Below are positions 5,469 through 7,231 of a DNA stretch of 7,231 nucleotides, piece by piece. Made by a program: the position numbers and the translations under genes. The DNA lies in contig JBFLVQ010000491.1 of NCBI GenBank assembly GCA_040758525.1, positions 1 to 7,231 on the forward strand, read 5' to 3'. How positions within the stretch are numbered: position 1 is the first letter of the stretch; each line of letters opens with the position of its first letter. The notes beneath the pieces are model-generated. The model ran no database searches. It had not been told where the DNA came from and saw nothing but the letters and a program-made list of their open reading frames with translations. The DNA is from JBFLVQ01 sp040758525 (GTDB lineage Bacteria > Acidobacteriota > Blastocatellia > Chloracidobacteriales > JADJPF01).

Positions 5469-7231
5469 ATGCCACAGGCAAACGATCGGATCGGACCATA
5501 TACATTAATTCGTCAGCTTGGTCGAGGCGCTTATGGGATAGTCTGGTTAGCGGAGCGGCGTAGCGCATTGGTGACTACCCAAGTAGCGATTAAATTAGCC
5601 CTTGATGAAGAGCCAGACTTGACTGCGATTGCCCAAGAATCACAATTGTGGGCGAGTTTAGGAGGTCACCCTAATGTGTTACCGATCATTGAGGCAGACA
5701 TATATGATGGGCAGGTAGCGATTGTTAGCGAGTATGCGCCGGATGGTTCATTAGAGAGCTGGTTAAACCGACAAGGCGGTTGTGCCCCCACAATTGAAGC
5801 CGCGCTCTCAATGGCCACAGGTATTCTTGCTGGATTAGAACATCTACATTCCAAGAAGATTATTCATCGCGATCTAAAACCCGCTAATATACTGTTACAG
5901 GGTGAGACTCCCAGGCTGGCTGACTTTGGATTAGCAAGGGTATTAAAGGGAAGCGCACATTCTGGTGCAATTGCTGGCACACCAGCCTATATGGCACCAG
6001 AAGTATTTGATGGCAAGCGCTCCGAATTGTCAGATCTATGGGCTGCGGGAGTGATTCTCTACCAATTGTTGACTGGACACAAACCTTTTGCTCATGCTGA
6101 TCTGGGAGCACTGATTGGTGCGATTATGCTCAAGATGCCCGATCCGCTTCCCGCTTTTGTACCATTGCCGTTACAAGAAGTAATTACACGTGCGCTGGAA
6201 AAAGATCCTACACGTCGATATCAATCTGCTCAAGAGATGCGCACTGCCTTGCAAGCCTGTTCTGCACATACCATGAAATTAGTAGCATTACCTGGCAATT
6301 TTACTGGTAGTCTACTTGATGATCTACCGACAAATCGAGTTTGGCCATTAATGGAGACAGCTTCTACTTTGGCTATGCCCAAGCGCACCGACACAGTAGA
6401 ACTAATGCCTATCCTTGATAGTTATGAGTTCAATTATGTAGTGCTGGATGCTAAGGGCCGTGTCACTACCTCAGGCAAGGGACAGGCTCAATATTTCTTA
6501 GAAGATCTAGGCGGCTTATCGCTGGTAATGGTACAGCTACCTGCAGGTAGATTCTTAATGGGATCATCAGAGAACGAAAAGGGTAGAGGTTTGGATGAAG
6601 GCCCGACTCGTTGGGTGACGGCGACCCCCTTCTATATGAGTAAGTTTCCTATTACACAACCACAGTGGCGCGCAGTAGCAAATTTGCCTAAGGTATATAG
6701 AGAGCTCAATCCTAATCCATCCAACTTTGTTGGTGATGACCTACCTGTAGAACAGGTTTCTTGGGAGGAAGCGCAAGAATTTTGTGCACGACTGTCTCGC
6801 AAGACTGGTAAAAGATATAGTCTGCCTACTGAAGCACAATGGGAATATGCTTGCCGTGCCGGTACAACCACTCCCTTCGCATTTGGAGAAACAGTTACTG
6901 CGGAACAGGTCAATTATAATGGTAACTATCCTTATGCAGGGGCGCCAAAAGGGATCTATCGTGAGCAGACAACTGTGGTAGGTAGTCTAGGAGTCGCGAA
7001 TGGATTTGGTCTTTACGATATGCATGGTAATGTTTGGGAATGGTGTATGGATATATATGGTAATTACCATGCAGCATCCAGTGATGCAAACAACTGGACA
7101 GAAGGCAGCAATGAGATATTAAGAGTTTTGCGAGGTGGCTGCTGGCATAATCTTGCTAGTTTCTGCCGATCCGCTTACCGTAATAGAAACCTACCAGTCT
7201 TTCGCAATCTCAATCTTGGTTTCCGTGTTGT
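5469..7231 (+). CDS. Hanks-type Ser/Thr protein kinase fused to FGE-sulfatase (C-type-lectin-fold) domain, runs off right edge
   Basis: From ATG 5469 the frame is open for 587 codons plus two bases; the stop lies outside. The kinase domain (about 8-262) is complete and looks active: glycine loop GRGAYG (18-23), VAIK lysine K42, probable helix-C Glu E57, HRDLKPAN (133-140), DFG (152-154), GTPAYMAPE (170-178), and DLWAAGVILYQLLTG (189-203). It has an 'RD' arginine, implying control by activation-loop phosphorylation. A linker (about 265-349) ends in GQAQYFLEDLGG, a stretch typical just before FGE domains in such kinases. The FGE-type domain (about 350 onward) shows LPAGRFLMGS (357-366), SLPTEAQWEYACRAG (451-465), MHGNVWEWC (518-526) and LRGGCWHN (554-561), ending GFRV. 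No transmembrane segment is visible, so a soluble cytosolic kinase is likely. An in-frame stop at 5451 and the domain start at about residue 8 fix this ATG, although no Shine-Dalgarno precedes it. Substrates are unknown. The C-terminal segment resembles a DGR variable region. Confidence 0.95.
   Translation, partial: MPQANDRIGPYTLIRQLGRGAYGIVWLAERRSALVTTQVAIKLALDEEPDLTAIAQESQLWASLGGHPNVLPIIEADIYDGQVAIVSEYAPDGSLESWLNRQGGCAPTIEAALSMATGILAGLEHLHSKKIIHRDLKPANILLQGETPRLADFGLARVLKGSAHSGAIAGTPAYMAPEVFDGKRSELSDLWAAGVILYQLLTGHKPFAHADLGALIGAIMLKMPDPLPAFVPLPLQEVITRALEKDPTRRYQSAQEMRTALQACSAHTMKLVALPGNFTGSLLDDLPTNRVWPLMETASTLAMPKRTDTVELMPILDSYEFNYVVLDAKGRVTTSGKGQAQYFLEDLGGLSLVMVQLPAGRFLMGSSENEKGRGLDEGPTRWVTATPFYMSKFPITQPQWRAVANLPKVYRELNPNPSNFVGDDLPVEQVSWEEAQEFCARLSRKTGKRYSLPTEAQWEYACRAGTTTPFAFGETVTAEQVNYNGNYPYAGAPKGIYREQTTVVGSLGVANGFGLYDMHGNVWEWCMDIYGNYHAASSDANNWTEGSNEILRVLRGGCWHNLASFCRSAYRNRNLPVFRNLNLGFRV
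7140..7231 (+). other. Candidate DGR variable region at the 3' end of the kinase-FGE gene
   Basis: Residues 558-587 are the final C-type-lectin-fold segment, where DGR variable repeats end in FGE-like target proteins. Family members commonly read GGSW, then Asn-rich stretches, CRSA, RNRNNP, DNRNNN and GFRVV. Here the departures are S to C (tgc from agc), N to H (cat), N to L (ctt, ctc), N to F (ttc, ttt), N to L (cta), D to V (gtc) and I to L (ctt). Each can be reached by changing only adenines of a plausible Asn, Asp, Ser, Lys or Ile template codon, while the scaffold codons (tgg, cga, tcc, ggt, ttc) stay conserved. The comparison is with a family pattern recalled from knowledge, not an alignment. 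No template repeat or reverse transcriptase is inside the window. Confidence 0.4.

Noticed and set aside
5354..5563. 69-aa plus-strand frame overlapping the kinase start
   Set aside because: It runs into the kinase glycine-loop coding region in another frame and ends there, with no homology-like features. The GGGAAAAAGG stretch before and around it is not a convincing ribosome site.
5666..6913. Minus-strand frames at 5666-5854, 5884-6111 and 6632-6913
   Set aside because: They are antisense to kinase and FGE coding sequence with strongly conserved motifs on the plus strand, so they are shadows.
1..7231. DGR template repeat or reverse transcriptase within this window
   Set aside because: I saw no second copy of the 7140-7231 sequence and no reverse-transcriptase motif in either strand. 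If present they lie outside the window.

Overview
The window holds three protein-coding genes and two short intergenic regions. Two secreted beta-propeller genes lie on the minus strand: one runs off the left edge (1-1986) and one is complete (2248-5238). A Ser/Thr protein kinase fused to a formylglycine-generating-enzyme (FGE)-type domain lies on the plus strand and runs off the right edge (5469-7231). Base composition is moderately AT-rich. Large secreted Asp-box proteins with an Ig-like insert, a signal peptide ending in a 'TA-Q' type site, and Hanks-type kinases fused to FGE domains together suggest a complex Gram-negative bacterium. Acidobacteriota (Blastocatellia-like) is my best guess, but Cyanobacteria, Planctomycetota or Chloroflexota cannot be excluded from sequence alone.

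Layout. Positions 1-1986 (minus) encode a signal-peptide protein with YVTN/LVIVD-like propeller motifs, still open after 662 codons. Positions 1987-2247 are a 261-nt intergenic region. It contains a perfect 18-bp dyad (2165-2206) and an 81-nt segment (2049-2129) that can fold on the minus strand into a three-way-junction RNA just upstream of the first gene. Positions 2248-5238 (minus) encode a 996-aa exported protein with two Asp-box propellers separated by an Ig-like domain. Positions 5239-5468 are a divergent promoter region with a diverged second copy of the dyad, here overlapping a good sigma-70-like promoter for the 996-aa gene. Positions 5469-7231 (plus) encode the kinase-FGE fusion.

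Working together. The two exported propeller proteins may be co-regulated, because the same dyad lies upstream of each; this is inference. The kinase is divergent and looks cytosolic as far as it can be read.

The most interesting signal is at the right edge. The last ~90 bases of the kinase-FGE gene encode the C-terminal C-type-lectin-fold segment. Wherever this copy departs from the usual Asn-rich family pattern, the change can be explained by substitution at adenines. That is the pattern expected of a diversity-generating retroelement (DGR) variable region. The template repeat and reverse transcriptase that would prove it would lie beyond the right edge and are not visible here.
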